DNA of 64,000 nt from an uncultured bacterium (lineage in GTDB: Bacteria > Verrucomicrobiota > Lentisphaeria > Victivallales > UBA1829). The notes below the pieces were generated by a model. It had not been told where the DNA came from and did no database searches. It was given only the letters and a program-made list of their open reading frames with translations. Positions 35,089 to 43,540 of the stretch are shown piece after piece. The DNA lies in NCBI GenBank assembly GCA_900548385.1, contig URKJ01000019.1:1-64000 (forward strand). Direction: 5' to 3'. Position numbers and translations under genes: made by a program. How positions within the stretch are numbered: the first letter of the stretch is position 1; each line of letters opens with the position of its first letter.

Positions 35089-36408
35089 TTATTTCCGCAA
35101 AGCCGCCTGACGACGCAGGAAACCGGCTCCGAACCGCTCAAACGCGGCACGTTCCAGATCTTCCCGGTGACGCGGATGCGCAATGCTGATCAGCAGAGCG
35201 GCGCGTTCCTGAAGAGTCTTTCCGTACAGATTGACGATTCCGTACTCCGTCACCACATAGTGCACCAGATGACGCGGCGTTGCCACGCCGGCACCCTGTT
35301 TCAGAAACGGGGTGATCTTGCTCTCGCCTTTTCCGGTCTCCGAGGCGATCGCGATAATCGCTTTGCCGCCCCTGGAACGGGAAGCTCCGTAAATGAAGTC
35401 AAGCTGTCCGCCGATTCCGGAATACATATACGGCCCGATCGAATCCGCGCAGACCTGCCCGGTCAGATCAATCTCCAGAGCGGAATTGATCGCCACGACG
35501 TTGTCGTTCTGCGCAATGATGAACGGATCGTTTGTATACCCGATATCCTTCATGAGAACCAACGGGTTGTTGTCGATGAAATCGTAAAATTTCTGGGATC
35601 CCATCATGAAACTGGTAACCAGTTTTCCGCGGTCGATCTGTTTGCGGACCCCGTTGATGATCCCCTCTTCCACAAGCGGTATGACGTTGTCGGAAAACAT
35701 TTCCGTATGAATTCCGAGATCGGAATGATCCTTCAATGCGGAAAGTATGGCATTGGGGATCGACCCGATCCCCATTTGCAGACACGCCCCGTTGTCGATC
35801 AGGGAAGCACAGTTGCGCCCGATCGCGATATCCAGCTCGGTCGGCGGCGGATTGATGATCTCCATCAGCGGATGGTTGTCCATCACGGCATAATCAATCA
35901 TGCTGTACGGAATCAGGGAATCTCCAAGCGTGCGCGGGGCCTTTTCATCCACCACGGCAATCACGGTTCTGGCGGTCTCCACAGCGGCGAGCGTAATATC
36001 CACCGAAACGCCGAGCGACACATAACCGTGGACATCGGGCTTGGTCACTTTGATCAGCGCCACATCGCATTTGAATACACCGGAACGGTAAAGTTTCTCC
36101 GTATCGCTGAGTCCGACGGGCAGATAATCACTGACTCCCTCGCGGATGCTCTGCCGGTTGTTGGCGCCCGCAAAAAACGCATCCGGAACAAAAATCCCCG
36201 CATAACGGGCATCGGTATACGGCGCTTTTCCAAACGTCATCAGCTGAACGATACGGACATCCTGCAGTTCTCCCGCGTCTCCGCGGCGGCAAAGCGCCTC
36301 CACAAGCAGTTCCGGCGAATTGGCAAAACCGCTCAGATAAAGTGAATCGCCGGACTTGATGACACTGACAGCCTCGTCCGGTGATACGATTCTGGGACTC
36401 TTCTTCAT
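35089..36408 (-). CDS. Acetyl-CoA hydrolase/CoA-transferase family protein
   Basis: 439 aa, family of 4-hydroxybutyrate, butyrate or succinyl CoA:acetate CoA-transferases. It moves CoA between carboxylic acids in the cytoplasm, commonly in anaerobic fermentation. Features: GDSLYLSGFANSPELLVEAL, a PDVHGYVSLGVSVD region, QMGIGSIPNAILSAL, and LGIHTEMFSDN with the predicted catalytic Glu236. Then SGIGGQLDFIYGASRSRGGKAI and RHLVHYVVTEYGIVNLYGKT. It lies 10 bp after a Nif11-like gene on the same strand and converges with the unknown gene with a 1-bp gap and no visible terminator. The acyl specificity cannot be read. Confidence 0.88.
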   Translation of the reverse strand: MKKSPRIVSPDEAVSVIKSGDSLYLSGFANSPELLVEALCRRGDAGELQDVRIVQLMTFGKAPYTDARYAGIFVPDAFFAGANNRQSIREGVSDYLPVGLSDTEKLYRSGVFKCDVALIKVTKPDVHGYVSLGVSVDITLAAVETARTVIAVVDEKAPRTLGDSLIPYSMIDYAVMDNHPLMEIINPPPTELDIAIGRNCASLIDNGACLQMGIGSIPNAILSALKDHSDLGIHTEMFSDNVIPLVEEGIINGVRKQIDRGKLVTSFMMGSQKFYDFIDNNPLVLMKDIGYTNDPFIIAQNDNVVAINSALEIDLTGQVCADSIGPYMYSGIGGQLDFIYGASRSRGGKAIIAIASETGKGESKITPFLKQGAGVATPRHLVHYVVTEYGIVNLYGKTLQERAALLISIAHPRHREDLERAAFERFGAGFLRRQAALRK

Positions 36409-36418
36409 AAGGAACGGC

Positions 36419-36706
36419 TCAAAGACTGCGGAACCAGGCGGTCACATTATCCACCGCCTGCGGATTATCCGCCGCCACTTCATCCCGGTAAAATCCGACG
36501 ACCTCTTTTTCAAGTTCTTCCGCCGTCATCTTCTTGCCGGTCAGTTCACTGACAATCTTCAGCAGATCATGCTGGGAGAAATCATAGTTCTCGCTTTTCA
36601 TGATCCCGACGATCGCTTCCACGGACGCGGCTTTTCCCAGGCCTTCACGGAATTCATCATCGGCCATCAATCTCATACAAAATGCTCTGGCGCTCTCAAC
36701 AGACAT
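36419..36706 (-). CDS. Orphan Nif11-like small protein
   Basis: 95 aa from the ATG at 36706 (GGGAGAG upstream); an upstream TTG at 36721 is less likely. The N-terminal 65 residues fit the Nif11 domain: SVESARAFCMRLMADDEFREGL, then VEAIVGIMKSENYDFSQHDLLKIV and KKMTAEELEKEV. Nif11 domains serve as leaders of ribosomal peptides such as proteusins and nitrile-hydratase-like leader peptides, and also occur as free small proteins. No Gly-Gly-type cleavage site with a Cys/Ser/Thr-rich core follows; the tail is VAADNPQAVDNVTAWFRSL. No maturase or transporter gene is adjacent. Probably not a peptide precursor. It precedes the CoA-transferase gene in the same unit. Confidence 0.7.
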   Translation of the reverse strand: MSVESARAFCMRLMADDEFREGLGKAASVEAIVGIMKSENYDFSQHDLLKIVSELTGKKMTAEELEKEVVGFYRDEVAADNPQAVDNVTAWFRSL

Positions 36707-36747
36707 ACGATTCTCTCCCAAAAATTGTTAAAGGATTGTTTGACAGT

Positions 36748-36775
36748 AAAATAGACGCTTGCGCCGGAAAATCAA
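36748..36775 (-). promoter_or_regulatory. Predicted promoter of the Nif11-like/CoA-transferase genes
   Basis: Minus-strand TTGATT (36770-36775), 16-bp spacer, TATTTT (36748-36753), 42 bp upstream of the ATG at 36706. Confidence 0.4.
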
Positions 36776-36791
36776 ATGTTTTCCATGAAAA

Positions 36792-37769
36792 TCAGCCAAA
36801 AAGTTTCCGGGCAATATCATACGACGTAAAAATCCCGCACGGCTCGCCGTCCGGATCCAGTACGGCGAACAGCGCGGCATCCGCCCCCTTCGTCCGTTTC
36901 AGCGCCTCGCCGATCGGAGTCGATGCCGGGATCCCGATCACCGGAAGCATACACTCGGCGACCGTTCTTCTTCCCCACTCCTCCTCCCGGAACGTAAAAA
37001 TCGCATGATAAGAAGAGAACACACCGACCCACTTTCCGCCAGCTGCCTCACAGACCGGATATTTGGAAATGCCGTCCCGGAGACACTGTGCCATGGCTTC
37101 ACGCACGGTCAAAGCGGCGGAAATCTGCCGGACCTCGTCTTTTTTCTTCATGATGTCCGCAATCGTCGCAGTGTGAAAGCCGATCGCGTTGTCCAGCAGC
37201 GATGCCGCTTCCGACGGAAGACCGCCGACCGTTTCACTTTCCCGCAGAAACAGCTTCAAATCCTCCCGCATAACAGCGCTTTTCGCCTCGTCGGAATCCG
37301 TTTTCCCGGCAATTTTCCGGCTCAGAAAACCGGTAAACGCATCAAACAGCCGCACCGGAATGTAGAGAATGGAATAAGTCCCGTAAAGAATCCAGACAAA
37401 CAATGCGCAACGGGCGCACGGTGCCTGACGGAACCAGCTTTTCGGAATGATCTCGCAAATCAGCATCGACACGCTGAGCACACAGGTCATGGCAAGCAGT
37501 CCGCCGGCGGACGACAGCCCGGCTCCCTCCGCGAACTGCTTCGCCGCGAGCGATGCGCATACCACGCTGATATTCACGCCCAGCAGACAGGTCGAAATCA
37601 TCACGCCCGGATTATTGATGAAAAACAGGATCATCCGCGCCGACCGGCTGCCGCGTTCACACGCATGCTCGATTCTGGGACGGCGGATCGAAATCATCCC
37701 CGTCTCCAGTCCGGCAAACAATCCCTGCAGCAGAATAAAGAACAACAGCAGACAGAAGCTGATCAGCAT
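36792..37769 (-). CDS. CNNM/CorC-type transmembrane protein with CBS pair (short form)
   Basis: 325 aa. The N-terminal DUF21 transmembrane domain covers about 1-170: LLLFFILLQGLFAGLETGMISI, NNPGVMISTCLLGVNISVV, LICEIIPKSW. Two CBS motifs follow (about 205-325; VREAMAQCLRDGISKYPVCEA, ILPASTP-type APIGEAL region, GIFTSYDIARKLFG). The C-terminal CorC_HlyC domain is absent, unlike in the upstream partner. Such proteins are linked to magnesium or cobalt efflux, sometimes called hemolysin-like. Its start overlaps the end of the longer homologue by 7 bp, so the pair probably works as a heteromer. Confidence 0.85.
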   Translation of the reverse strand: MLISFCLLLFFILLQGLFAGLETGMISIRRPRIEHACERGSRSARMILFFINNPGVMISTCLLGVNISVVCASLAAKQFAEGAGLSSAGGLLAMTCVLSVSMLICEIIPKSWFRQAPCARCALFVWILYGTYSILYIPVRLFDAFTGFLSRKIAGKTDSDEAKSAVMREDLKLFLRESETVGGLPSEAASLLDNAIGFHTATIADIMKKKDEVRQISAALTVREAMAQCLRDGISKYPVCEAAGGKWVGVFSSYHAIFTFREEEWGRRTVAECMLPVIGIPASTPIGEALKRTKGADAALFAVLDPDGEPCGIFTSYDIARKLFG

Positions 37770-39070
37770 ACGACAGCCTCCTCCGGCGGATCAGCGGAAA
37801 CGGCAGCCTCCCGCTGAATCCGGGAAAACTCCAGCCGGGAAGCCCGGTTGCCCTGCGTCTCCAACACCTCGATGCGGAACCCGTCGCATTCCACCCTGTC
37901 GCCCTTATGCGGAAGTGAACCGGAAAGTTCGCAGAACACCCCGTTCAGAGTTGCCGACTCGAACTCCCGTTCCGGCTGCCAGCCGGTATCCTCCATGACA
38001 AAGTCAACCGGCGTCAACCCTTCATACAGCCAGGTGTTTTTGTGCGACATCAGCGGCTCCGTCGGTGCGCTCTTTTCTCCGGCGACCGCACATCCCGTCA
38101 GAGCGGCGTAAATACCCGGACGGGAAATCAGCCCGACCGTTCCGCCGTATTCATCCGTAACCAGTGCGGCGGAAATCTTTTTTGCATTCATGGTCCGCAA
38201 AGCAAGGATCACGGAAGTCTGTTCCGGAATGAAGACGGCGTCCCGCACGATCCCGCTGCGACGCCACTGTTCCCGGCGTTCCGGCGGCAATGCGAAAAAC
38301 TCGCGGGCGGAAAGCAGTTCCGATGCCGATTCCACTGTCTTGTTCCCGACAAGGAAATACATGTTTTTTCTTTGGAAGATCTGTTCCCTTGCCTGCTCTG
38401 CGGAAAAATCCTTACGGATGAAGCCGAGCGAGTGAAGCGGCTGCATGATCTCCGCGACCTCGCGCACGCAGAACCCCAGCGACTCTTTCAGGAGTTCCCG
38501 TTCAGCGGCGGAAAACGCACCGTTGCGCGCGCAGGTCTCAATGTAGGACTCAAATTCCTCATGCGTCAGCGGAACCGATTTCCGGCGGCCGAGCAGGTCA
38601 AGAATACAGTTGCACACTTTTTCCGCGCACCAGACGACCGGAAACAGAAGCGTCCGCAGCAGACAGACCGGAGCCGCCACGATTTTCGACCACGGGTCGC
38701 AATACACATACGCCAGAGTCATCGGGGTGATCTCTCCGAACAGCAGAAGAACGAGAATACCCGTGACGGCGGAAGCAACTGTCGCCGCCACCCCTTGAAG
38801 CCCCGCATGTTTGAGCACGGTGTCGTTCAGCATGGAGATGCAGCTGTTGACGAACATATTGGAAAGGATGATCGACACCAGCGTGCGGTTGTAATTATCA
38901 AGCAGGAAGTAGATTCGCCGTTTTGCCGGAGACGGATCGTCCCTGTACGCCATGACCTTGGCTCTGCTGAGCGAAAACAGCGCCATTTCGCAACTGGAGA
39001 AGAAACCGGATCCGCAGATCAGCACGATCAGCAGAACGATTTCCAGCGAAATCAGTAGATAACTGTCCAT
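37763..39070 (-). CDS. CNNM/CorC-type transmembrane protein with CBS and CorC_HlyC domains
   Basis: 435 aa. DUF21 domain (about 1-190) begins LLISLEIVLLIVLICGSGFFSSCEMALFSLSRAKV. CBS pair at about 205-330 includes SVILALRTMNAKKISAALVTDEYGGTVGLIS. A CorC_HlyC domain of about 80 aa ends the protein (FESATLNGVFCELSGSLPHKGDRVECDGFRIEVLE). Predicted inner-membrane divalent-cation efflux or transport regulator. It starts the minus-strand unit; a promoter with TTGCAA-17-TATATT lies 51 bp upstream. The ribosome-binding site is weak. Confidence 0.88.
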   Translation of the reverse strand: MDSYLLISLEIVLLIVLICGSGFFSSCEMALFSLSRAKVMAYRDDPSPAKRRIYFLLDNYNRTLVSIILSNMFVNSCISMLNDTVLKHAGLQGVAATVASAVTGILVLLLFGEITPMTLAYVYCDPWSKIVAAPVCLLRTLLFPVVWCAEKVCNCILDLLGRRKSVPLTHEEFESYIETCARNGAFSAAERELLKESLGFCVREVAEIMQPLHSLGFIRKDFSAEQAREQIFQRKNMYFLVGNKTVESASELLSAREFFALPPERREQWRRSGIVRDAVFIPEQTSVILALRTMNAKKISAALVTDEYGGTVGLISRPGIYAALTGCAVAGEKSAPTEPLMSHKNTWLYEGLTPVDFVMEDTGWQPEREFESATLNGVFCELSGSLPHKGDRVECDGFRIEVLETQGNRASRLEFSRIQREAAVSADPPEEAVVC

Positions 39071-39120
39071 AAAATGCCGGTTTCCGGCGGAACTCCCTGA
39101 ATTAATTCATAAAATTCCGT

Positions 39121-39149
39121 AATATATAGGAGTTTCCGCGGATTTGCAA
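39121..39149 (-). promoter_or_regulatory. Predicted promoter of the CNNM pair
   Basis: Minus-strand TTGCAA (39144-39149), 17-bp spacer, TATATT (39121-39126). Confidence 0.45.
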
Positions 39150-39173
39150 ATACAATCACGGAAATTATGCAAA

Positions 39174-39203
39174 AAGACACGGAGCTTCCGCGCTCCGTGT
39201 CTT
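39174..39203 (-). terminator. Rho-independent terminator of the heparinase operon
   Basis: Perfect 11-bp stem AAGACACGGAG/CTCCGTGTCTT with an 8-nt loop; on the minus strand it is followed by a T5 run. It lies 15 bp past the stop at 39219. Confidence 0.85.
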
Positions 39204-39218
39204 CAGGTCTGTATCAGC

Positions 39219-41531
39219 TCATTGCGGAAAAAGTTTCCGCTTTCCTTGCTCCGCACGCAGGGAAAAATCCCGTTTTGAAACGGTGATCCGTATCTCCTTT
39301 TCCGCGGACGGGACCAGGATCACATAAGCCTCCGGTGTTTCCTGCAGCTTCGCTGCCTGCCGGACAAACTCCTCCCCACTGCTCCGGTACGGGCGGATCA
39401 ATGTAATGAAAAGTCCGTTTTCCGACGGTTCCGGGGTGTCGGCGGTCAAATGGTGCTGGACGAGTTTCAGATACGGCATCGGCGGCGGATCGAACTTGTC
39501 GGTCTGGGCAAGCCGCAGTCCGGCGGGATACAGAAACTCCACACGGCAATTCGCCCTGCCGTTGTGAACGCGGATATCGCCCTGACCGCGGATCTCCATC
39601 CTGTTCAGCGCATGGAGGTGCCAGTTGAAAATGGAGGGCTTCTTCGCATTCAGGGAATCCACGATCAGAATCACCGACGGTTTCAGGAACAGGATCTGAC
39701 GGCGGAACGAACGGAGACGCCCCTCATAAGAACCGGCGGCTTCCCCGGAAACATAATCCGCATCTCTTCCCGTATAAAAACCGGTGATCGCCCCCTTTGC
39801 CGAACGGGACATCTTTTTCTGTCCGATGCCGTCAACGGTGATGTTATTCTCCGATTTCGTCTCCCACATCCAGTTTTTATGAAAATCGCTTGCATAGTTG
39901 TCACGCTGTCCGGAGCGGATCAGCAGCCGTTCCCCGCACATGTTCAGCAGAAAACTGTTGTTGGCGTCATAGCCGTGGCTGGTCGTTCCGCCGGACGGGG
40001 AGGATTTGAACTGGATTTGCGTATTCTCCGCCGCATCGGTCAGGCTGGTGTTGAAAATGGCGAGCCCGTTGCCGCGGAACAGACGCGATGCCGGAAGATC
40101 CGCCGGAACCTTCCCGGCGACTTCCGGGCGCGACGCCCGCAGAAATTCGATATAACAAACCTCTTTTGCCGCGGGTCCGATCCGGTCGGCATACCACTGC
40201 CAGTACGGATTTCCGGAAAGCGACGCCAGGCTCTTCATCGTCAAAGCGTGCTGTTTCCGTTCCAGATGCGCAAGATCGCCGAAGCCTCCGCCACGGGTAA
40301 ACGGCGGCATCTGATACAGCCCGTAATCCCCGGTTCTGCTGAAAAACGGTTTGTCGGCAATGCTGATCCCAAACGTGTTGTGCAGAATATCCGCCCACCA
40401 GAAAAAGCGGTCCAGATATTCCCGCCAGTACCAGATCCCCTCGTGCCAGCCGCCGTCGTCATCCCCCCAGACCGGATAAACGCAGTAATAGACATTCATT
40501 GCGCCGTCGATCCAGTCGGCGGCTTCGGGAATCTCCCCGTAAAAGACCACCCCTGCCTCGCCGAGGAAATGCCACTGACGGTTCTTGTGGCTGTTGTACG
40601 GCTGATAAAAATGACGCGGATACAGCATGTCAAACGCCTCTTTTCCACGAATCCGGATCACGGAACGGCAACGTTCGCGCTCCGGTTCCGAAAGCAGATC
40701 ATGGACAAAACTGTAAGTCCGGGAAAAGCGGGAAAGATACGGCATCCCCGCTTCGTCGTTGTAACGCATGGCGGTGGAACCTTCCGGATCCCACTTTGCG
40801 CATTCGAGCAGAATTTTTTTCGCAGCTTCGCCATACCGTCTGTCTCCGGTGATGCGCCATGCGTAACCGAGTTCCGCCGCACCGCCGAGCGTTTTCAGAA
40901 TGTGCATACGGTTGCCCCACCACATCTTCCGCCACTCTTTCGACGGACGTTTCACATGATCCGGATATTTCGGCGGCTCGGAGGTGTCCGGCGGATTTTT
41001 CAACAGTTTTTCACAGGTCGCGATCATGCGGTCATACTCGGCTTTCAGAGTGCTCTTCGCAAGCAGGCGGAAACCGGGAAGCTGTTCCGGCCGGATGAAA
41101 ATGCGCGGATGTTCCGCCGGAATCCGGGAAAGCAGTTCCGCGGGTTCCGGTTTCGGATTGCGGGAAGAATCCGCGGCAATCTCAAATTTGCGCACCTTGC
41201 TCCACGCTGACGTTCTGCCGTCTTCCGACGTGTAACGAACCCGCCAGTACCAGACACCCGGTTCCATGACCGCTGACGGACAATACACATTCCAACGGAG
41301 TCCGGAAACCGTACGGGCATTGCGGAAGTCGGCGGAACGCGCATACTGCAATTCATAGGACGATGCCTTATACTGATCTTTCCAGACGAACGGTGCGGGC
41401 GTCGTGCGGCACACTTCCCGCTCCGCCGGACGGAATCCCCACTCATGATCTTTCTGCGGCGGCTCCTGAAACTTCAATCCGGCGGACACCAGAAACGGGC
41501 ACAGGACAAACAGTAACAACGTATCTTTCAT
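39219..41531 (-). CDS. Secreted heparinase II/III-type polysaccharide lyase
   Basis: 770 aa from the ATG at 41531 (GAGAGGG upstream); a TTG at 41552 would overlap the previous stop. Signal peptide about 1-18 (MKDTLLLFVLCPFLVSAG). Residues about 40-130 resemble the fibronectin-like module that opens DUF4962 proteins (SYELQYARSADFRNARTVSG, WYWRVRYTSEDG). The alpha-helical toroid spans about 150-480 (NSHKNRQWHFLGEAGVVFYG, GGWHEGIWYWREYLDR). The C-terminal beta-sheet domain is heparinase_II_C-like (GGTTSHGYDANNSFLL, FNWHLHALNRMEI). Lyases of PL12/15/21-type clans cleave uronic-acid polysaccharides; the substrate here is unknown. It lies 17 bp after a pseudopilin gene and downstream of a GntR-type regulator. 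Confidence 0.85.
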   Translation of the reverse strand: MKDTLLLFVLCPFLVSAGLKFQEPPQKDHEWGFRPAEREVCRTTPAPFVWKDQYKASSYELQYARSADFRNARTVSGLRWNVYCPSAVMEPGVWYWRVRYTSEDGRTSAWSKVRKFEIAADSSRNPKPEPAELLSRIPAEHPRIFIRPEQLPGFRLLAKSTLKAEYDRMIATCEKLLKNPPDTSEPPKYPDHVKRPSKEWRKMWWGNRMHILKTLGGAAELGYAWRITGDRRYGEAAKKILLECAKWDPEGSTAMRYNDEAGMPYLSRFSRTYSFVHDLLSEPERERCRSVIRIRGKEAFDMLYPRHFYQPYNSHKNRQWHFLGEAGVVFYGEIPEAADWIDGAMNVYYCVYPVWGDDDGGWHEGIWYWREYLDRFFWWADILHNTFGISIADKPFFSRTGDYGLYQMPPFTRGGGFGDLAHLERKQHALTMKSLASLSGNPYWQWYADRIGPAAKEVCYIEFLRASRPEVAGKVPADLPASRLFRGNGLAIFNTSLTDAAENTQIQFKSSPSGGTTSHGYDANNSFLLNMCGERLLIRSGQRDNYASDFHKNWMWETKSENNITVDGIGQKKMSRSAKGAITGFYTGRDADYVSGEAAGSYEGRLRSFRRQILFLKPSVILIVDSLNAKKPSIFNWHLHALNRMEIRGQGDIRVHNGRANCRVEFLYPAGLRLAQTDKFDPPPMPYLKLVQHHLTADTPEPSENGLFITLIRPYRSSGEEFVRQAAKLQETPEAYVILVPSAEKEIRITVSKRDFSLRAEQGKRKLFPQ

Positions 41532-41548
41532 AACGGCAGTCCCTCTCT

Positions 41549-42298
41549 TCAATCGCTGTTGCTGGTCGACCAGAAATAACCGAGCGTGGAATTATACCAG
41601 TAGTTTTCCGGGATAATCCGTTCTTTCATCAGCGTGACATGACCGTCGGCGAAAGCGATGTTCGCCCCCATTTTTCCCGCATGACGCCATACCCCGGCAC
41701 CTTTGCGCATCTGGCTTTTTTCAATCGCTCCGGGAACGGCGGTGTATTCGAAACGGTCGAGATCGAAAATCGCCGCGCGGGCGGAAGGGCGCTTGATCCT
41801 GGTAATCTTCATGATCCGCCCGCCATCCGTCACTGTTGCGAAACCGCTGCGCTGTCCGTTCCCCCCATTGATCCCGTAATGACGGGACGCCTCTCTCGTA
41901 TTGAATGGCGCACTGGAGGGGCAACGGAACGGCGGAACCGGAATCCGGAGAGCCTCTTCGCCGGACCCGGACACTTTTTCCAGATACACATTATCCCCGA
42001 AACTTTTTCCCGGAATGAACGAAGCCGCAAGCACATCCTGCCACTTCCCGCCATGTTCATTTATCGGAGTCGGTGTATTTTTGCTGATCGCGGGAACGCA
42101 ATCGTCGTTCTGGGAAATGTACATGGTCATCATCGTTCCCACCTGTTTCAGATTGGAGGAACAGCTGATGTCCTTCGCCTTTTCCCGCGCGCTGTTCAAA
42201 GCGGGCAGAAGCAGACCGGCAAGGATGGCGATCACAGCAATCACCACGAGGAGCTCTATGAGGGTGAAGCTGTCTTTTCTTGTTTTTACTTTTTTCAT
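41549..42298 (-). CDS. Pseudopilin-like protein (prepilin N-terminal methylation motif)
   Basis: 249 aa. Leader MKKVKTRKDS, then FTLIELLVVIAVIAILAGLL with Phe11 as +1 and Glu15 as +5; the -1 residue is Ser, not Gly. CSSNLKQVG follows the helix, and FRCPSSAP supplies the second conserved Cys. The C-terminal part has H-x11-DG (HAGKMGANIAFADGHVTLM). It lies between the regulator (19 bp upstream) and the lyase gene (17 bp downstream), so it is co-expressed with a secreted polysaccharide lyase. Surface or periplasmic location inferred. Confidence 0.9.
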   Translation of the reverse strand: MKKVKTRKDSFTLIELLVVIAVIAILAGLLLPALNSAREKAKDISCSSNLKQVGTMMTMYISQNDDCVPAISKNTPTPINEHGGKWQDVLAASFIPGKSFGDNVYLEKVSGSGEEALRIPVPPFRCPSSAPFNTREASRHYGINGGNGQRSGFATVTDGGRIMKITRIKRPSARAAIFDLDRFEYTAVPGAIEKSQMRKGAGVWRHAGKMGANIAFADGHVTLMKERIIPENYWYNSTLGYFWSTSNSD

Positions 42299-42317
42299 GA
42301 TGTTTCCTTTTGTTTAT

Positions 42318-43403
42318 TTATTTTACAGTATACTCTGACTGTTCTTCAGCCGACGGCGGCGCACAGGTCCCAGCCTCTACAAATTCATAGTTCCGGGCAT
42401 ACGGTTTTTCCGCCGCTTCCCCCCGGATTTTGCGGAGCAGATACTCCGCCCCCTGTGTGGAAAAATCCGTCACATTGATACGGAACCGGGTGTACTCACA
42501 ACCGGAGCTCTGCGTACAGGCCATGTTCTCATCCATCACAAGCACGGAAAGCTCGCGGGGAATCGCAAGCGCACTTTCCCGGAGAGCCTTTGTAATCAGC
42601 GGCTGATCGGAACAGTTGCCGATAATAACCGCTCCCGGACGCTCCGGCGATGCAAAATAACCGCTCAGGACCTCTTCCGTCAAGCCTGAAGTAATGATCC
42701 ACGACGGATTAACCGGAATCCGCAGTTCCCACATGCTTTTCAGAAAACATTCCCGGCGGAACCGGTTCGGGACAATATCATCCCGTGATGTCAGAAACCC
42801 GATCGCCCTATGTCCGAGCCCGGCAAGATAAGCCACCGCGTCATGAATCAGCTCTTCGTTGGAATACCCGAACGAAAATTCGGAAAGCTCGCTCTGAACC
42901 GCGCTCAGCAGAAACAGCGGAATGCCTTTCTCATTGATCCTCCGGATCGTTTCGAGGGAATACTTCCCCTGATTGTAAACGAGCAGACCGTCAAGCCGAT
43001 ACTCCGCAACTGCGGACTCTAACTGATCGACCGTGCGGAACAGCGGCAGCAGATCACAGTTGTTCCGGTAGCAGAAATTCCACAGCTCCCCGAAAATCCG
43101 CCTGTTGTAGGAATACGGCTGCTCGGTGATGTAGGCGATCCGCGGACGCTGAAGCGGCTCAGGATTCGCAATATAAGTCCCCGAACCGCGCCGCCGCACG
43201 GCGTAACCTTTCCGCTCCAGATCATTCATAACTGCAACGGTCGTTGCCACGGAAAGGCCGAGCTGTTTTGCAAACGCCCGTTCACCGGGCAGACGCTCCC
43301 CCGGCTTCCACACTCCGTCGCGGATCTGTCCGATCAGCTGATCGGCGATCCGGCGGTATTTCGGTCCGTCTCCGGATTCCATTTGCAATAATACCCGTTT
43401 CAT
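42318..43403 (-). CDS. GntR-family regulator with LacI-like sensor domain
   Basis: 361 aa from the ATG at 43403 (GGAAGGAG upstream); a TTG one codon earlier is possible. The winged helix spans about 15-85 (KYRRIADQLIGQIRDGVWKP, LSVATTVAVMNDLERKGYAV, RRGSGTYIANP). From about 90 to 350 it has a LacI/PurR-type sugar-sensor domain (RIAYITEQPYSYNRRIFGELW, GLGHRAIGFLTSRDD, PGAVIIGNCSDQPLITKAL). First gene of the regulator-pseudopilin-lyase operon, with a consensus promoter and a candidate operator upstream, so it probably autoregulates the whole unit in response to a sugar. Confidence 0.9.
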   Translation of the reverse strand: MKRVLLQMESGDGPKYRRIADQLIGQIRDGVWKPGERLPGERAFAKQLGLSVATTVAVMNDLERKGYAVRRRGSGTYIANPEPLQRPRIAYITEQPYSYNRRIFGELWNFCYRNNCDLLPLFRTVDQLESAVAEYRLDGLLVYNQGKYSLETIRRINEKGIPLFLLSAVQSELSEFSFGYSNEELIHDAVAYLAGLGHRAIGFLTSRDDIVPNRFRRECFLKSMWELRIPVNPSWIITSGLTEEVLSGYFASPERPGAVIIGNCSDQPLITKALRESALAIPRELSVLVMDENMACTQSSGCEYTRFRINVTDFSTQGAEYLLRKIRGEAAEKPYARNYEFVEAGTCAPPSAEEQSEYTVK

Positions 43404-43426
43404 CAATACTCCTTCCGCTCTTTTTA

Positions 43427-43455
43427 ATTATACTACAAAACAGGAAAAATGTCAA
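43427..43455 (-). promoter_or_regulatory. Consensus promoter of the regulator-pseudopilin-lyase operon
   Basis: Minus-strand TTGACA (43450-43455), 17-bp spacer, TATAAT (43427-43432): both hexamers match the sigma-70 consensus. The -10 is 23 bp from the ATG at 43403. Confidence 0.8.
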
Positions 43456-43462
43456 TAGCATG

Positions 43463-43505
43463 GATGTAATTTTGTTTAAAAATAATTACACCGATGTAAT
43501 TATTT
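43463..43505. promoter_or_regulatory. Candidate operator of the GntR-type regulator
   Basis: AAATAATTACA-CCGA-TGTAATTATTT is a perfect 11-bp inverted repeat (43480-43505). A third half-site GATGTAATT (43463-43471) repeats the one at 43493-43501 exactly 30 bp away. All lie just upstream of the -35 box. Confidence 0.6.
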
Positions 43506-43540
43506 CAGTCATAATCCCTGCCCGTTCTGTCGGAGCGGAT

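Noticed and set aside
36419..36706. Lanthipeptide or proteusin precursor
   Set aside because: The Nif11-like part is not followed by a cleavable motif and a core rich in Cys, Ser or Thr, and no maturase gene lies nearby.
39450..41210. 586-aa plus-strand reading frame
   Set aside because: Antisense to the heparinase-type lyase gene; composition is that of a reverse-frame shadow.
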